Source of the DNA: Bacteroidota bacterium
GTDB taxonomy: Bacteria > Bacteroidota > Bacteroidia > Chitinophagales > Chitinophagaceae
Assembly: GCA_947457085.1 (NCBI GenBank)
Contig: CANGUS010000088.1
Coordinates: 1-7,545 of the forward strand
Direction: 5' to 3'
DNA length: 7,545 bases
Below the pieces are notes generated by a model, which ran no database searches, was not told the DNA's origin, and saw only the letters and a list, made by a program, of their open reading frames with translations. Both the position numbers and the translations under genes were made by a program. Of this stretch, positions 7,120-7,545 are shown piece after piece; positions within the stretch are counted from its first letter, which is position 1, and each line of letters starts with the position of its first letter.

Positions 7120-7184
7120 TTGTATTGCATATAAATTCTTACATATATATTTTTTGAATTAACTAAATAATTAAATAAATATTA

Positions 7185-7213
7185 TTGTAAAACAAAATAA
7201 ACAGTCAATTTTG
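7185..7213 (+). promoter_or_regulatory. Possible promoter for the small membrane protein gene
   Basis: A TTG at 7185-7187 is followed after 18 bases by CAATTTTG (7206-7213), one mismatch from the TAnnTTTG box. It ends 25 bases before the ATG at 7239. It sits in the 131-base AT-rich divergent gap (7108-7238) shared with dusB. Both the box and the spacing are imperfect, so this is only a candidate. Confidence 0.3.
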
Positions 7214-7238
7214 CCAATGCTTACAAAATAACTTCAAA

Positions 7239-7532
7239 ATGAATTACATCACAGACAAAAAAGTAGCACCTGCAAACACTGAAAATGAAAAAGATCCAAC
7301 GATTAGTACTATAAAATGGGTAATGCCAATCATATTATTGGGATTATTAGGAGTGGGTATTTTTGTTTGGATGAAAGGGTGGAATAGTGAAATAAAAGCA
7401 AAACAAGAAAATATAGAATTGAATGAAGCCGGAAATTCACTTTCAAATGCTGCTGATTCTGCTGCTAAATCTATAAAAACAGACAGCTCAAATACTACTG
7501 CAGACACTTCATTAAAATTGAACAATCATTAA
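7239..7532 (+). CDS. Small single-pass membrane protein, unknown function
   Basis: A 97-residue protein not recognised as a named family. Residues 1-25 are polar and charged. Residues about 27-45 (WVMPIILLGLLGVGIFVW and neighbours) form one transmembrane helix, followed by MKGW. Residues 50-97 are a hydrophilic Ser/Ala/Asn/Asp/Thr-rich tail, probably disordered and possibly periplasmic. There is no signal peptidase site or lipobox. The arrangement, a short polar head, IKWxxPIILL helix and low-complexity tail, resembles the membrane-anchor part of some longer Bacteroidota envelope proteins such as OmpA-domain proteins, but no such domain follows: the frame ends TAA at 7530-7532, directly followed by TAG. 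It is transcribed divergently from dusB. The antisense frame over the same bases is less credible because it has no promoter box or family features. That it is a gene rests on the helix, the start context and the length. Confidence 0.65.
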   Translation: MNYITDKKVAPANTENEKDPTISTIKWVMPIILLGLLGVGIFVWMKGWNSEIKAKQENIELNEAGNSLSNAADSAAKSIKTDSSNTTADTSLKLNNH

Positions 7533-7545
7533 TAGCCTGTTCGTA

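Noticed and set aside
7244..7525. Minus-strand 93-codon frame opposite the small membrane protein
   Set aside because: It covers the same bases, its hydrophobic runs mirror A/T-rich codons, and it lacks an upstream box. The plus-strand frame has a better start context and a cleaner topology.

Overview
The window looks like ordinary chromosome of a low-GC member of the Bacteroidota. Four things support this: a large secreted protein ending in a type IX secretion (T9SS) type A sorting domain, Bacteroidota-type promoter boxes (TAnnTTTG) just upstream of all three minus-strand genes, no clear Shine-Dalgarno sequences, and the style of the housekeeping proteins. A Chitinophagia- or Flavobacteriia-like host is my guess; the sequence does not settle the class.

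Layout: bases 1-860 (+) are the 3' two-thirds of a class I dihydroorotase (pyrimidine synthesis), cut by the window edge. A symmetric hairpin at 859-888 can terminate transcription from both sides. Bases 910-4281 (-) encode a 1123-residue secreted mosaic protein: signal peptide, N-terminal beta-sandwich-like region, a second Bacteroidota surface module, six tandem Ig/PKD-like repeats each with a Cys pair, two further modules and the T9SS tail. A one-way terminator at 4324-4364 separates it from an ABC-F ATPase of the YbiT type (4387-6012, -). Upstream of that lies a DusB-type tRNA-dihydrouridine synthase (6115-7107, -). A divergent 131-base AT-rich gap then leads to a small single-pass membrane protein of unknown function (7239-7532, +).

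How the genes relate: dusB and ybiT lie in the same direction, 102 bases apart, with no convincing terminator between them. Both act on translation (tRNA modification and ribosome-bound ATPase), so partial co-transcription is possible, although ybiT has its own promoter-like box. The dihydroorotase, the surface protein and the small membrane protein appear to be separate transcription units.

I found no defence system, mobile element, CRISPR array, RNA gene or other clear candidate for an undescribed system. The observations most worth a second look are the ABC-F protein, where the NBD2 Walker A and the NBD1 signature are both degenerate and belong to the same composite ATP site; the apparently leaderless GTG start of dusB; and the old but protein-conserved Cys-paired repeats of the T9SS cargo, one of which carries an inserted DxDxDG motif.
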